Shown here: positions 52,175 through 61,924 of the stretch, piece by piece | Layout of the letters: each line of letters begins with the position of its first letter | How positions within the stretch are numbered: the first letter of the stretch is position 1 | Source of the DNA: Pseudomonadota bacterium | Lineage (GTDB): Bacteria > Pseudomonadota > Gammaproteobacteria > Burkholderiales > Burkholderiaceae_F | Assembly (NCBI GenBank): GCA_021825945.1 | Contig: JAKAFN010000002.1 | Span: 291,915 to 355,914, forward strand | Length of the DNA: 64,000 nt | Reading direction: 5' to 3' | The notes under the pieces: model-generated | The model's database searches: none | What the model was told of the DNA's origin: nothing | Seen by the model: the letters and a program-made list of their open reading frames with translations, nothing else | Translations under genes and position numbers: made by a program

Positions 52175-53555
52175 AGAAGAAACCGTCCTGGAATACCGGC
52201 TGTTTGTTGTACTCGAATTCCATCGGTGCGGCCTGTGCGCTACGGGGCAGCAACTGCCACCCGCCGGGTTCGTCCTGCCGCAACGGAACGATCCGGGCGT
52301 CGGGGTGGCGCTCGACAAACGACACACTTTGCTGTCGCCCCTCTTCCGGGAAGATGGAACAGACTGCGTAGAGCAATCTACCAGTCCGCGCGAGGAGCGG
52401 CCACAAGGCATCCAGTAATTTCGCCTGTTGCGTTGCCAATTTCGCAACATCCCCCGGACGTCGCAACCATACGATGTCCGGGTGGCGACGCACGATCCCC
52501 GAAGCGGTGCAAGGGGCATCGAGCAGGATCCGGTCGTACGGCCGATCGTCCCAGAACCGCCCCGGACTCCGTGCATCGGCCACCAGCACGCGTACCTGCG
52601 GCCCGGACAACGCCAGCCGCTGGAGATTGGCGTCGATCCGGCGGGCCCGTTCCGGGTCGCGCTCGACGGCGTCGACGGAGCAATCGCCGAGTTCGAGCAG
52701 GTGCGCGGTCTTGCCGCCCGGCGCGGCGCAGGCATCCAGGACCCGCATGCCCGGCGCGACCCCGAGTAGCGGCGCAGCGAGCTGGGCGCCCGCGTCCTGC
52801 ACCGAAACCCAGCCCTCGGAGAACCCCGGGATGCGTTCTACCGGCAGCGCGCGATGCAGCCACACCGCCGATTCCCCGGCGCGGCTCGCCGCGAGCCCAT
52901 CCTTCGCCAGGCGGTCGAGGTAGGCGGGAACCGTCGTCCTGCGCACGTTGACGCGCAGGACCAAAGGCGGCTCCCCACGCTGAGCGGAAAGGATTTCCTG
53001 CGTCCGGCGCGCGCCGTATTCCCGGTGCAGCCGAGCCAGCCACCAGGATGGCACGTTGCCGTGGCGCGCCGGATCTTGCTCGGCCTCCCGCACGAGTTCT
53101 TCCCGGCGGCGCAAAAACTCGCGCAGCAGCGCATTCAGGAATCCCGCCGCGGCTGCCGTTGCTTCGCGTGCCCGCGCCGCGCGCACGGCCTGGTCGACCA
53201 GGGTGAAATCGGGGTAGGCGCCGGCCAGCAACTGCGCCACGGAGACGGAGAACAGGGCGCGCACCTCCGGATCGGGCGGGCGGTGCGCAAGCTTGGCCAA
53301 CAGGAATTCCGTCGTCGCGAACCGGCGCACCGCCGTGGTCGCGACGTCGCGCAGCGCGCCGGCGAGCGCGGCCGAGGCGTTTCGACTCCCATCCAGCACC
53401 GCGTCCAGCGCCCGGTCCAAGGATTGTCCGGCCCGAAAGCCGGACCACGCCTGTGCCGCGAGCATCAGGACGCGGCCGAGCGGCGGGCTGGCTACGGTGG
53501 GAGTCTCCGGGTTGCCGGGCGGGTTGTCCAGGTCGTCCACCGGCGTGGGCTCCAT
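52152..53555 (-). CDS. rsmB: 16S rRNA (cytosine967-C5)-methyltransferase RsmB
   Basis: 467 residues. N-terminal NusB-like RNA-binding domain (~30-180), then the Rossmann methyltransferase: SAM motif VLDACAAPGGKTAHLLEL, catalytic cysteines in LLDAPCTASG and YAVCSIFPEE. The ATG at 53555 overlaps the fmt stop (ATGA-type overlap). The NusB-like part is preceded by a short Pro/Asp-rich leader. Order def-fmt-rsmB is the classic translation-start cluster. Confidence 0.95.
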   Translation of the reverse strand: MEPTPVDDLDNPPGNPETPTVASPPLGRVLMLAAQAWSGFRAGQSLDRALDAVLDGSRNASAALAGALRDVATTAVRRFATTEFLLAKLAHRPPDPEVRALFSVSVAQLLAGAYPDFTLVDQAVRAARAREATAAAAGFLNALLREFLRRREELVREAEQDPARHGNVPSWWLARLHREYGARRTQEILSAQRGEPPLVLRVNVRRTTVPAYLDRLAKDGLAASRAGESAVWLHRALPVERIPGFSEGWVSVQDAGAQLAAPLLGVAPGMRVLDACAAPGGKTAHLLELGDCSVDAVERDPERARRIDANLQRLALSGPQVRVLVADARSPGRFWDDRPYDRILLDAPCTASGIVRRHPDIVWLRRPGDVAKLATQQAKLLDALWPLLARTGRLLYAVCSIFPEEGRQQSVSFVERHPDARIVPLRQDEPGGWQLLPRSAQAAPMEFEYNKQPVFQDGFFYALLEKV

Positions 53556-54595
53556 CAATGCGTCCCCTGCACGCCGTCGGAGCCCGGCGTGGGCGCCGAG
53601 GCCAGTATCGTTCCGACCGTGAGCGGAACTGCGGCGAGAAACTCCCGCGCGTCGATGCGCCGACCGCCGGGACGCTGGAGTCGGGTGATGCACAGTCCGC
53701 CATCACCGGTGGCCACCACCAGCCCTGCGGAGTCTGCGGCGAGTACCGTACCGGGGGCCGGACGCGCGGCTCCGGACGGTCGGTCGACCGGGTGTGCAAG
53801 CCAGAACTTGACCGTCTGCCCGGCAATGCTGCCGCACGCGCCCGGAAAGGGATCGAAGGCCCGGACGCGGGCCGCGAGACGCACGGCGGGCTCCCGCCAA
53901 TCAATCCAGGCTTCGCTCTTGCGGACCTTGGCGGCATAGGTCACGCCCTCCACCGGTTGTGCTCGCGGCCGGACCTCCCCGCGCGCGAGCGCGCGCAGGG
54001 TCTCCACCACCAACCGCCCCCCCAGGTCCGCCAGTTGCTCCGTGAGCGTGCCGGCCGAGACATCGGGCGGGATGGCTACGGATTCCCAGCGGAGCATCGG
54101 CCCGGTGTCCAGGCCGGCATCCATCTGCATGATGGTGATGCCGGTGCGGACGTCACCGGCCTCGATCGCGCGCACGACGGGTGCGGCACCGCGCCAGCGT
54201 GGCAGCAGCGAGGCGTGGATGTTCACCGCGGTCACCCGCTCGGCTCCCGCGGAAATTCCCCGCGGCAACTGCAGAACATCCTCCGGCAGCAGCAGTCCGT
54301 AGGCGGCCACGACCAGGACGTCGGGGGCAAACGCCCGCAGGCGATCCCGTGCGATCACGGCATCGTCGCCGCCACGGTCTGCACGCAGGCTTGCCGGCGT
54401 GCAGACCGGGATACCCCGCTCCGAGGCGAGCATCTTGACCGGACTGGCCTGTAATCGCTGCCCCCGGCCGGCAGGGCGATCCGGCTGGGATAGGACCAGG
54501 CCGACATCGAAGCCGGCGTCGAGCAGCGCCGCAAGCCCCGTCGCCGCGAATGCGGGGGTGCCCGCATAGGCGATCCGCATCGGCCGTCCGGTCAT
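53555..54595 (-). CDS. fmt: Methionyl-tRNA formyltransferase
   Basis: 346 residues. RIAYAGTPAFAATGLAALL at the N-terminus, hydrolase/formyl-transfer core with NIHASLLPRWRGAAPVVRAI and the DTGPML motif, and the C-terminal OB-like domain (KVRKSEAWIDW, VRAFDPFPGA). Formylates initiator Met-tRNA. Starts 2 bases after the def stop at ATG 54595 (an ATG at 54580, MRIAYAG, is the more usual family start). Confidence 0.95.
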   Translation of the reverse strand: MTGRPMRIAYAGTPAFAATGLAALLDAGFDVGLVLSQPDRPAGRGQRLQASPVKMLASERGIPVCTPASLRADRGGDDAVIARDRLRAFAPDVLVVAAYGLLLPEDVLQLPRGISAGAERVTAVNIHASLLPRWRGAAPVVRAIEAGDVRTGITIMQMDAGLDTGPMLRWESVAIPPDVSAGTLTEQLADLGGRLVVETLRALARGEVRPRAQPVEGVTYAAKVRKSEAWIDWREPAVRLAARVRAFDPFPGACGSIAGQTVKFWLAHPVDRPSGAARPAPGTVLAADSAGLVVATGDGGLCITRLQRPGGRRIDAREFLAAVPLTVGTILASAPTPGSDGVQGTH

Positions 54596-54597
54596 GC

Positions 54598-55158
54598 TCA
54601 CAGGCCTGTCGGCTCGCGCCGGGCCACGCGATGCGGGTCCCGTTGTCGTTCGCGCTGTTCCTCGGTGTGCCGCTTGCGCAGCTTGGCGCGCGCCCGCGCC
54701 TGCTTGAGCAGCGACAGTTTTTCCACGAACACCTTGCCGTCGAGATGATCGATCTCGTGCTGGATCGCCACGGCGAGCCGATCTTCGCAAGCGAGCTCGA
54801 ATGCGTTGCCATGCGCATCCTGCGCGTGCACGCGCACCTTGGCAGGCCGAGTCACTTTGTCGAATATCCCGGGAACGGACAGGCAGCCCTCTTCACCTTC
54901 GGCGGTCTCGGGGGAGATCCATGTCAGCGCAGGATTGACGAACACGCGCAGATCGCCCCGCGTTTCCGAGAGGTCCAGTATCACCACCCGCTCATGAACA
55001 TCGACCTGCGTCGCTGCCAGACCGACGCCGTTGGCGGCGTACATCGTCTCCGTCATGTCCGCGACCAGCTTATGCAGACGGTCGTCGAATGCCGTCACGG
55101 GCCGCGCCACCTTGTGCAGGCGCCGGTCCGGATATTCCAATATCGTCAAGATCGCCAT
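54598..55158 (-). CDS. def: Peptide deformylase
   Basis: 186 residues. Motif [11 protein letters not shown], motif [10 protein letters not shown] with the metal cysteine, and motif [12 protein letters not shown] with the two metal histidines. A charged helical tail ([20 protein letters not shown]) follows. The ATG at 55158 (MAILTIL) is the family start. First gene of the def-fmt-rsmB-DUF4390-ntrY-ntrX run, divergent from the LysM gene. Confidence 0.96.
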   Translation of the reverse strand: MAILTILEYPDRRLHKVARPVTAFDDRLHKLVADMTETMYAANGVGLAATQVDVHERVVILDLSETRGDLRVFVNPALTWISPETAEGEEGCLSVPGIFDKVTRPAKVRVHAQDAHGNAFELACEDRLAVAIQHEIDHLDGKVFVEKLSLLKQARARAKLRKRHTEEQRERQRDPHRVARREPTGL

Positions 55159-55518
55159 AACACCATCCAACCGCCAAAACCATCCAACCGCGAAGTGCTA
55201 GGACCTCCGCGCAAAAACCCGGCAGCGACGCGCCCCGGACCATCCCGGATTTCTGCGAATTCCAGCTTGGCTGGAATCATGCTCGCCGCAGTCCGATCCA
55301 TTCATCATCCGTCCGGACTGACCATTCCAGGCGCTGATCCGGGGTGGGATCGGCGTCGGATCGATTGTGGCAGTACCGGATTCGGTAGAAAATTTCCGCT
55401 TCAACCCGCTATCGTAGCGGTACGATGCGCGCACCGCTCCTCTTGCAGCCGGGCCTTGCGGGTCGGGCCTGCTTTCGCCGGAAGGGCGGGTTACATCAAA
55501 AATAGGGTCGATCCGAAC
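55159..55518. other. Divergent intergenic region between def and the LysM gene, with a short hairpin
   Basis: No gene is supported in these 360 bases. The one clear structure is an inverted repeat ATTCCAGC-TTG-GCTGGAAT at 55259-55277 (8-bp perfect stem, 3-base loop) without a T-run. It could be an operator or a structured leader. Promoters for both flanking operons should lie here but no strong consensus boxes stand out; a GGTAGAAAAT stretch near 55380 is A-rich. Confidence 0.5.
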
Positions 55519-56847
55519 ATGATGAGTCCCGAAGATTGCCCGCGCAATGCGCGCTGCCGCCGCTTCGTCCCCGCCCGCGAGTCTACCTCGCCGGCGATCC
55601 GCCTCCAGGCGCGGATCCGCGCGCAATCGGGGAGGGCGGCTTCGATCCTGCGGGTGACCGTTGTCACCGCTCTGCTGCCGTGCGCGCTCGCTGCCGGGGC
55701 GGCACCCCGGTCCGATGCGGTCACGGCCGGCCAGCGAGCGATCGCAGATCAGGTCGCGCGCGCGGGAGTGCCGCTCTCGGCGCTCGCGCCCGATGCCCCG
55801 GACCGGCATGTCGTCCAGCGCGGTGACACCCTGTGGGCCCTGGCCTCGCGTTACCTCCGCGCTCCCTGGCGCTGGCCCGAGTTGTGGGGGATGAATCGCA
55901 GCCAGATCCGCAACCCCCACTGGATCTATCCGGGCCAGGTTCTGGTATTGGTGAAGACGAACGGCCGCGCGCAGTTGATGTTGGAGGGCGGTGCGGGGGA
56001 GGATCGATCCGGGATCGCATCGGCGGGTACGGCCGGTAATGGCTCGGTCTTCGAGATCGTGAAGCTGAGCCCGCGTATCCGGGACCTCGGTCCGACCTCG
56101 GCCAAGCCGATTTCCAGCATTCCCAACAACCTGATCGAGCCGTTCCTTTCGCAACGCAGAGTGGTGAGCGCGTTCGAACTCGACAAGTTTCCCGAAGTCA
56201 TCGCGACCCAGGATGACCGGCTGTATCTCGGCGTGAACGATTTTTTCTACGCCCGTGGAATTCCCAAGGATGCGGCGCAAACGTACCACGTATTCGGTAC
56301 GGCCGAGCCGATGTACGAGCCGGATGACGTCGCACACAAAAAGCCCATCGCCTACGAGGCGCGCTATCTGGGCACGGCGCAGGTGATCCAGGCGGGGCCG
56401 ATCTCGAAATTGCGGATCCTCGATAGCGTCCGCGAGATCGGGGCGGGCGACCGCTTGGTTCCGATCGAGCATCAGGATCTCATCGCGTATGTTCCCCGGC
56501 GTCCCGACAAGCCGGTTCATGGGCGGATCATCGCCGTCTATGGCGGCGTAACCAGTGTCGGCGCGGACAGCGTCGTGGCGATCGATCGCGGCGCGCGTGA
56601 CGGTTTGGAGATCGGCGATGTGCTGACCGTGCTGCAGCCGGGGGCGACCATCGTGGACCAGACGCGCTCCGATCGAGAGCGTGTGCGCCTTCCCGATGTC
56701 CATGCCGGGCGCATGTTCGTGTTTCGGGTATTCGACGGGGTTTCCTATGCTTTGCTCATGACGGCGACCAATCCGGTGCGCGTCGGTGACTATTTTCAGC
56801 AGCCCGGCGACACGGAGTCGACGGCGGACATGGCGGCCGCACAGTAA
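55519..56847 (+). CDS. LysM peptidoglycan-binding domain protein
   Basis: 442 residues from ATG 55519 (a second ATG follows directly). A basic N-terminus precedes a hydrophobic signal (ILRVTVVTALLPCALAAGAA, residues ~38-57). One LysM domain is clear: HVVQRGDTLWALASRYLRAPWRWPELWGMN...IRNPHWIYPGQVLVL. The ~300-residue C-terminal part (FLSQRRVVSAFELDKFPEVIATQDDRLYLGVNDFFYARG...) is the conserved but uncharacterised region of this betaproteobacterial family, found upstream of dprA. Probably periplasmic and cell-wall associated. Confidence 0.9.
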   Translation: MMSPEDCPRNARCRRFVPARESTSPAIRLQARIRAQSGRAASILRVTVVTALLPCALAAGAAPRSDAVTAGQRAIADQVARAGVPLSALAPDAPDRHVVQRGDTLWALASRYLRAPWRWPELWGMNRSQIRNPHWIYPGQVLVLVKTNGRAQLMLEGGAGEDRSGIASAGTAGNGSVFEIVKLSPRIRDLGPTSAKPISSIPNNLIEPFLSQRRVVSAFELDKFPEVIATQDDRLYLGVNDFFYARGIPKDAAQTYHVFGTAEPMYEPDDVAHKKPIAYEARYLGTAQVIQAGPISKLRILDSVREIGAGDRLVPIEHQDLIAYVPRRPDKPVHGRIIAVYGGVTSVGADSVVAIDRGARDGLEIGDVLTVLQPGATIVDQTRSDRERVRLPDVHAGRMFVFRVFDGVSYALLMTATNPVRVGDYFQQPGDTESTADMAAAQ

Positions 56848-56872
56848 ACCATCTCCCCACCCCGGAGTCGGC

Positions 56873-57811
56873 GTGCGATTTGGGGCGACGGTTGACGGCG
56901 GGCCGGTACGGGAAGCGGCCCCCGATGTCCTGCAGCGTTGGCTGTGCGGTGGCGCGGGACGTTTCGTGCTGACCCGCGGCGATGCCGACTACCCGTCGTC
57001 TTTGTTGCACCTCAATGATCCGCCGCCCGCAATTTTCGGGGCCGGTCGCCGCGATCTGCTGCGCGCGCCCGCGTTTGCCATCGTTGGCAGTCGCAATGCC
57101 ACCGAGCAGGGGAAATCCAATGCGCGCGCGTTTTCCAGTCATCTGGCCCGGGTTGGCTATTGCATCGTCAGCGGCATGGCGCGCGGCATCGACAGTGCTG
57201 CGCACCGGGGGGCGCTCGATGCCGGCGGCGGGACGATCGCCGTCCTCGGCACGGGGATCGATATCGTGTATCCGCCATCGAATCGGTCGCTCGCCGAGGC
57301 GCTGGAGCGCGATGGGCTGCTGATTGCCGAATTTCCGCCCGGAACGGGCGTCCGCCGCGATCACTTTCCTCGGCGCAACCGCATCATCGCCGCCCTCGCC
57401 CGCGGTGTCCTGGTCGCCGAGGCGACATTGCGCTCGGGATCCTTGATCACGGCCCGTTGGGCTGCCGATCTCGGCAGGGAGGTGTTTGCGCTGCCTGGAT
57501 CGATTCACGCCCCGATGCACCGTGGTTGCCATCGTCTGATCCGTGACGGCGCGAAGCTCGTCGAGTCGGCGCAGGACATCCTCGAGGAACTCCCTGATGC
57601 CGGTGTGCTCGATCTCACGACGCAGCCCGCTCCGCCGGGATCGGGTGCCGATCGTCGGCTTGCGGCGATGGGGTACGACCCGATCGACCTCGATACCTTG
57701 GCGACCCGCTTGCGCGAAGCTCCGGGAAGCCTCGCCGCGGCATTGCTGGAACTCGAGTTGATGGGAAAGGTGGAGCGTCTGCCTGGGAATCGTTACCAGC
57801 GACTGGTGTAG
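56873..57811 (+). CDS. dprA: DNA processing protein DprA (short form)
   Basis: 312 residues from GTG 56873, which has GGAG 8 bases upstream. The Rossmann-like core is complete: FAIVGSRNATEQGKSNARAF, VSGMARGIDSAAHRGAL, LGTGIDIVYPPSNR, EFPPGTGVRRDHFPRRNRIIAALA and TARWAADLGREVFALPG; a C-terminal winged-helix-like DML1 region follows. Loads RecA on incoming single-stranded DNA in transformation. The N-terminal SAM-like domain of typical 360-390-residue DprA appears to be missing or reduced to ~40 residues. Confidence 0.92.
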   Translation: MRFGATVDGGPVREAAPDVLQRWLCGGAGRFVLTRGDADYPSSLLHLNDPPPAIFGAGRRDLLRAPAFAIVGSRNATEQGKSNARAFSSHLARVGYCIVSGMARGIDSAAHRGALDAGGGTIAVLGTGIDIVYPPSNRSLAEALERDGLLIAEFPPGTGVRRDHFPRRNRIIAALARGVLVAEATLRSGSLITARWAADLGREVFALPGSIHAPMHRGCHRLIRDGAKLVESAQDILEELPDAGVLDLTTQPAPPGSGADRRLAAMGYDPIDLDTLATRLREAPGSLAAALLELELMGKVERLPGNRYQRLV

Positions 57812-57816
57812 GCCCG

Positions 57817-57832
57817 GATTCGGCGCCGAATC
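57817..57832. repeat. 16-bp perfect palindrome between dprA and topB
   Basis: GATTCGGCGCCGAATC is self-complementary with no spacer, six bases after the dprA stop. No T-run follows, so it is not a standard terminator; it may be a protein-binding site or a transcript-end hairpin. Confidence 0.6.
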
Positions 57833-57914
57833 GGGGGGACGAGCCGGTCGCCGCAGTTTGTTATCCTGAAAAAAAGGAACGGGCTTACCGGAGCCGACGC
57901 GTGCCGACCCCATC

Positions 57915-60530
57915 ATGAGCAAAAAGACCCTCATCATCGCGGAAAAACCCTCGGTTGCTGCCGACATCGCGCGCGCGCTCGGCGGCTTCACGAAAGAGCA
58001 GGACTATTTTGAAAGCGACGAATATGTCCTGTCGTCCGCGGTCGGCCATCTCCTGGAGTTGCACGCACCCGAAGAATATGAAGTCAAGCGGGGCAAGTGG
58101 AGCTTCGCCCACCTGCCCGTCATTCCGCCGCATTTTGCGCTGCATCCGATCGAACGCTCCGAGGCGCGCCTCAAACTGCTCACCAAACTCGTCAAGCGCA
58201 AGGACGTCGGCGCGCTCATCAACGCCTGTGACGCGGGCCGCGAAGGTGAGCTGATTTTTCGCTATATCGTCCAGCATGCCGGCGCCAAGCAGCCGATCCA
58301 ACGCCTTTGGTTGCAGTCGATGACCCCGGCCGCGATCCGGGATGCCTTTGCGCACCTGCGTTCGGATGAGGCGATGCAGCCGCTGGCCGACGCCGCCCGG
58401 TGCCGTTCGGAAGCCGACTGGCTGGTGGGAATCAACGGCACGCGCGCCATGACGGCGTTCAACAGCAAGGACGGCGGATTCTTCCTCACCACCGTGGGCC
58501 GGGTACAGACGCCGACGCTTGCCGTGGTCGTCGATCGGGAGGATCGCATCCGGAAGTTCTTGCCGCGCGACTACTGGGAGGTACGCGCGCAATTCGCCTG
58601 TCGAGCCGGCACGTACGAAGGGCGATGGATCGACCCCAAGTTCAAGAAGCCGGAGGATGACACCGAAGCCCGAGCGGAGCGGCTCTGGAACCGTGCCGAC
58701 GCCGACGCAATCGTCGCCGCCTGCCGCGGCCGGACCGGAACGGTCACGGAAGAGTCCAAGCCGGCGACCCAGCAATCACCCCTGCTCTTCGACCTCACGT
58801 CATTGCAGCGCGAGGCCAACGCCCGCTTCGGTTTTTCCGCCAAGAACACGCTGGCGCTTGCGCAAGCACTATATGAAAAGCACAAGGTGCTGACGTACCC
58901 CCGGACCGATTCGCGCGCGTTGCCGCAGGATTACATCGAGGTCGTGAAGCAGACGCTGCAACTGATGACCGAGGGGGCTTCCTCCCAGCCCGGACGTGGG
59001 CGATCGAAGGCCAGAAGCGCGGCCGAGGCCGGCGCGGAGGGCTTCGCGCAATACGGCGGGTTCGCGGCAACCATCCTGCAGAACGACTGGGTGCGTCCGA
59101 ACAAGCGCGTGTTCGACGATTCGAAAGTGTCGGACCACTTCGCCATCGTTCCGACCCTGCAGGCGCCGGGAACGCTGTCCGAACCGGAGTGGCGCATCTA
59201 CGACCTCGTCGTTCGGCGGTTTCTGTCCATCTTCTATCCGGCCGCGGAGTATCTCGTCACCACGCGCTTCACGGAGGTGCAAGGGCACCGATTCAAGACC
59301 GAGGGGAAGGTGCTGGTCAAACCCGGATGGCTCGAGATCCACGGCCGCGACGCGCAGTCCGAGCAGGGAGCGCTGGTTGCGATCGAGGCCGGAGAGCCGA
59401 TCCGCACCGAATCGATCGACGCCTTGTCTCTGCAGACCAAGCCGCCGGCCCGCTATACCGAGGCGACCTTGTTGTCGGCGATGGAGGGGGCGGGGAAATT
59501 GGTCGATGACGACGAACTGCGCGCGGCGATGGAGGGTAAGGGTCTGGGAACGCCGGCTACGCGAGCCGCGATCATCGAAGGGCTGCTCACCGAGCGGTAC
59601 CTGGTTCGGGACGGGCGCGAACTGCATCCGACCGCGAAGGCCTTCCAGCTCATGACGCTGTTGCGCGGGCTGGGTGTCGACGAGTTGACGGCGCCGGAGC
59701 TCACCGGGGAGTGGGAGCAGCGGCTGGCGATGATCGAGCACGGAGCGCTCGATCGCGCGACGTTCATGCGCGACATTGCGACCATGACCAGCCGGATCGT
59801 CGAGCGAGCCAAGAGCTATGAGTCGGACACCGTGCCGGGTGACTACGCCACCTTGCGTACGCCGTGTCCGAAATGCGGCGCGGTGGTCCAAGAGAACTAT
59901 CGCCGCTTTGCCTGTACCCGCTGCGATTTTTCGATTCCGAAGCATCCGGGCAGTCGCACGTTCGAGATCGAAGAGGTCGAGCAGTTGTTGCGCGACCGCC
60001 AGATCGGGCCCCTGGCCGGCTTTCGCAGCAAGATGGGCCGGCCGTTCTCCGCGGTGTTGAAGCTTTCGCCGGAGTTCAAACTGGAGTTTGATTTTGGTAA
60101 CCCGGGCGACGCGCAAGATGGTGGCGCAGTCGATTTCACGGGACTGACTCCCCTTGGCCCGTGCCCGAAGTGCGGCGCGGGGGTGTTCGAGCAACCGATG
60201 GCCTATGTCTGCGAGAAATCGGTCGGACCGGCGCGCACTTGCGATTTCCGTTCCGGGCGCGTCATCTTGCAGCAGCCAATCGAGCCGGAGCAGATGCGCA
60301 AGCTGCTCACCCAGGGTCGTACCGACTTGCTGCGTGGTTTCGTATCCAATCGCACGCGGCGCAAGTTCGCCGCATTCCTGTTGATCAAGCCGGACGGCAC
60401 CATCGGGTTCGAGTTCGAGCCTCGCGCGGCTGCGGCATCGGCGGAGAAGGATGGCGACGGAGTTGCCGGGAAGCGGCCTGCGGCGCGGAAAACGGCATCG
60501 CGCGCGAAGAAGGCGGTGGCGGCGGAATAG
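57915..60530 (+). CDS. topB: DNA topoisomerase III (type IA)
   Basis: 871 residues. TOPRIM domain at the N-terminus (LIIAEKPSVAADIARALGG; NACDAGREGELIFRYI), active-site Tyr328 in YPRTDSRALP, and the type IA core with the DPxxxG-like region. The C-terminus has two zinc-ribbon-like modules (CPKCGAVVQENYRRFACTRCDF; CPKCGAGVFEQ) plus a toprim C-terminal repeat, ending in a Lys/Ala-rich tail. Decatenates and relaxes DNA. The dprA-topB adjacency is typical of Burkholderiales. Confidence 0.94.
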   Translation: MSKKTLIIAEKPSVAADIARALGGFTKEQDYFESDEYVLSSAVGHLLELHAPEEYEVKRGKWSFAHLPVIPPHFALHPIERSEARLKLLTKLVKRKDVGALINACDAGREGELIFRYIVQHAGAKQPIQRLWLQSMTPAAIRDAFAHLRSDEAMQPLADAARCRSEADWLVGINGTRAMTAFNSKDGGFFLTTVGRVQTPTLAVVVDREDRIRKFLPRDYWEVRAQFACRAGTYEGRWIDPKFKKPEDDTEARAERLWNRADADAIVAACRGRTGTVTEESKPATQQSPLLFDLTSLQREANARFGFSAKNTLALAQALYEKHKVLTYPRTDSRALPQDYIEVVKQTLQLMTEGASSQPGRGRSKARSAAEAGAEGFAQYGGFAATILQNDWVRPNKRVFDDSKVSDHFAIVPTLQAPGTLSEPEWRIYDLVVRRFLSIFYPAAEYLVTTRFTEVQGHRFKTEGKVLVKPGWLEIHGRDAQSEQGALVAIEAGEPIRTESIDALSLQTKPPARYTEATLLSAMEGAGKLVDDDELRAAMEGKGLGTPATRAAIIEGLLTERYLVRDGRELHPTAKAFQLMTLLRGLGVDELTAPELTGEWEQRLAMIEHGALDRATFMRDIATMTSRIVERAKSYESDTVPGDYATLRTPCPKCGAVVQENYRRFACTRCDFSIPKHPGSRTFEIEEVEQLLRDRQIGPLAGFRSKMGRPFSAVLKLSPEFKLEFDFGNPGDAQDGGAVDFTGLTPLGPCPKCGAGVFEQPMAYVCEKSVGPARTCDFRSGRVILQQPIEPEQMRKLLTQGRTDLLRGFVSNRTRRKFAAFLLIKPDGTIGFEFEPRAAAASAEKDGDGVAGKRPAARKTASRAKKAVAAE

Positions 60531-60536
60531 ACAGGG

Positions 60537-61784
60537 TCAGACCAGCGCCAACATCGAATCCGCCATCGAGATGGCGCGCAGCAGGGACTTGTTGAGGAGA
60601 TCGGGGTCGACCGGCAGCGCGGCCTCGACTGCGCCCGACTCTTCGGCGTCTGCTTCGAGTGCGAGCACGGTGTCGAGGTACGGCCCGAGCGGCCCGTGGC
60701 GCTGCAGGAGCGCCGCGTTCGCGGCTTCCGGCAGGTCGATCTCGCGCAGCAGCACATCGAGATTCTGGCCGATGATCCGGTCCAGCAGCGTGAAGGCGCC
60801 GACGATGAATGCTTCGTCCCCCTGGGCGGTCGATCGGGTTGCGGCCAGCACCAGCGCTTCCATGCAGTGGGCGCGCACCAATGAGGCGAAGATCAGGGGA
60901 GTGTTCTGGCCGTCGCGATTGGAGATCGCCAGCAGCAGGACCAGCCACTTGACGAGGCGGCCGTAGCCGATCGATGCCACCGCTTGGCGCAGCGAGGTTG
61001 TCGGTCCGCCGCGGCGGAATGCGGGACTGTTCGCCAGCGTGAGCAACATGTACGCCAGGAGGGGTTCGGCCTCGAAGACCTGCTCGACCGTGCGCAGATC
61101 GGCATCGGTCTGCACCAGTCGCACGAGTTCGAGGATCGCCCGCTGCGACGGGGAAAATCCGGGTTCCGCATCCGGCATCTTGGGACCGAGAGGCCATCCG
61201 ACGACGGCATGCGCGCCGCCGTCCAGCGCCGCAGACGCCTGCTCGATCGAGCCGGAATCGAGCGACAGCAGCGGTACCGGCAGCGTTGCCGCACCCGCCC
61301 GGAGGTCGGCACCATGTCCGATGACGTATTGGAAGAACGGCAGGCATTCGCGTTCCGGCAGCGCGCCGTTTGCCCGCAGGGCGTGGCGTACGCCTTGCCG
61401 CCGGGTCTCGAAACGGACGCGCGTCCGTTCCTCGTCGTCCAGTTCGCCCTCGGGAACTTCGATCAGGACGTTCCGCGGTGCGGTCCAGCGCGCCATCGCA
61501 GCGTCGTACCGAAAGCCGTGCGGGGCGAGCAGGACGAGACCATGCGGAAATACGCCGTTGTCGCCGTCGGTGAATCCGCGCACGACACTGCTCATCAGCC
61601 CCGACAGCGGTGCCGCGTCGACTGCGCCGCGGGAGCGCATCGACAGGCGCACGCCGATCGGACGCCGGCTCTGGCCGACGAGCATCTGCCATCGCATGGC
61701 GAGGGAGTCGAGCGCGAGCGGCACACCGGAACCCGGATCGTCGCTTGGCGAGGCATCTTCCGATCTGGGAGGGAAATCAAACAA
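60537..61784 (-). CDS. EAL-HDOD domain signalling protein (YuxH-like)
   Basis: 415 residues. The C-terminal half is an HDOD domain (FSPSQRAILELVRLVQTDADLRTVEQVFEAEPLLAYMLLTLANSPAF..., SLRQAVASIGYGRLVKWLVLLL). The N-terminal ~200 residues have the layout of a degenerate EAL domain: the metal-binding E-x-L-R motifs are absent, so no phosphodiesterase activity is expected. Such proteins act as scaffolds in c-di-GMP or stress signalling. Convergent with topB, 6 bases apart. Confidence 0.82.
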   Translation of the reverse strand: MFDFPPRSEDASPSDDPGSGVPLALDSLAMRWQMLVGQSRRPIGVRLSMRSRGAVDAAPLSGLMSSVVRGFTDGDNGVFPHGLVLLAPHGFRYDAAMARWTAPRNVLIEVPEGELDDEERTRVRFETRRQGVRHALRANGALPERECLPFFQYVIGHGADLRAGAATLPVPLLSLDSGSIEQASAALDGGAHAVVGWPLGPKMPDAEPGFSPSQRAILELVRLVQTDADLRTVEQVFEAEPLLAYMLLTLANSPAFRRGGPTTSLRQAVASIGYGRLVKWLVLLLAISNRDGQNTPLIFASLVRAHCMEALVLAATRSTAQGDEAFIVGAFTLLDRIIGQNLDVLLREIDLPEAANAALLQRHGPLGPYLDTVLALEADAEESGAVEAALPVDPDLLNKSLLRAISMADSMLALV

Positions 61785-61924
61785 GGCGCTACTCCGTCTA
61801 CTTTTCCAGCAGGATGTCTACTGTATCGGCGCGCCGCCGGCAAAAGTTGAAAGAGAAAACGGATTAGTCCGTACCAGTTAATGCGATACTTCGGCGCGAT
61901 TCCGATCAAGCCGGTTCCCGATCC

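Noticed and set aside
57817..57832. Palindrome as an intrinsic terminator of dprA
   Set aside because: It has no loop and is followed by G-rich sequence rather than a T-run.
60537..61784. Active EAL phosphodiesterase
   Set aside because: The EAL signature and metal-binding residues are not present in the N-terminal half; only the HDOD domain is convincing.
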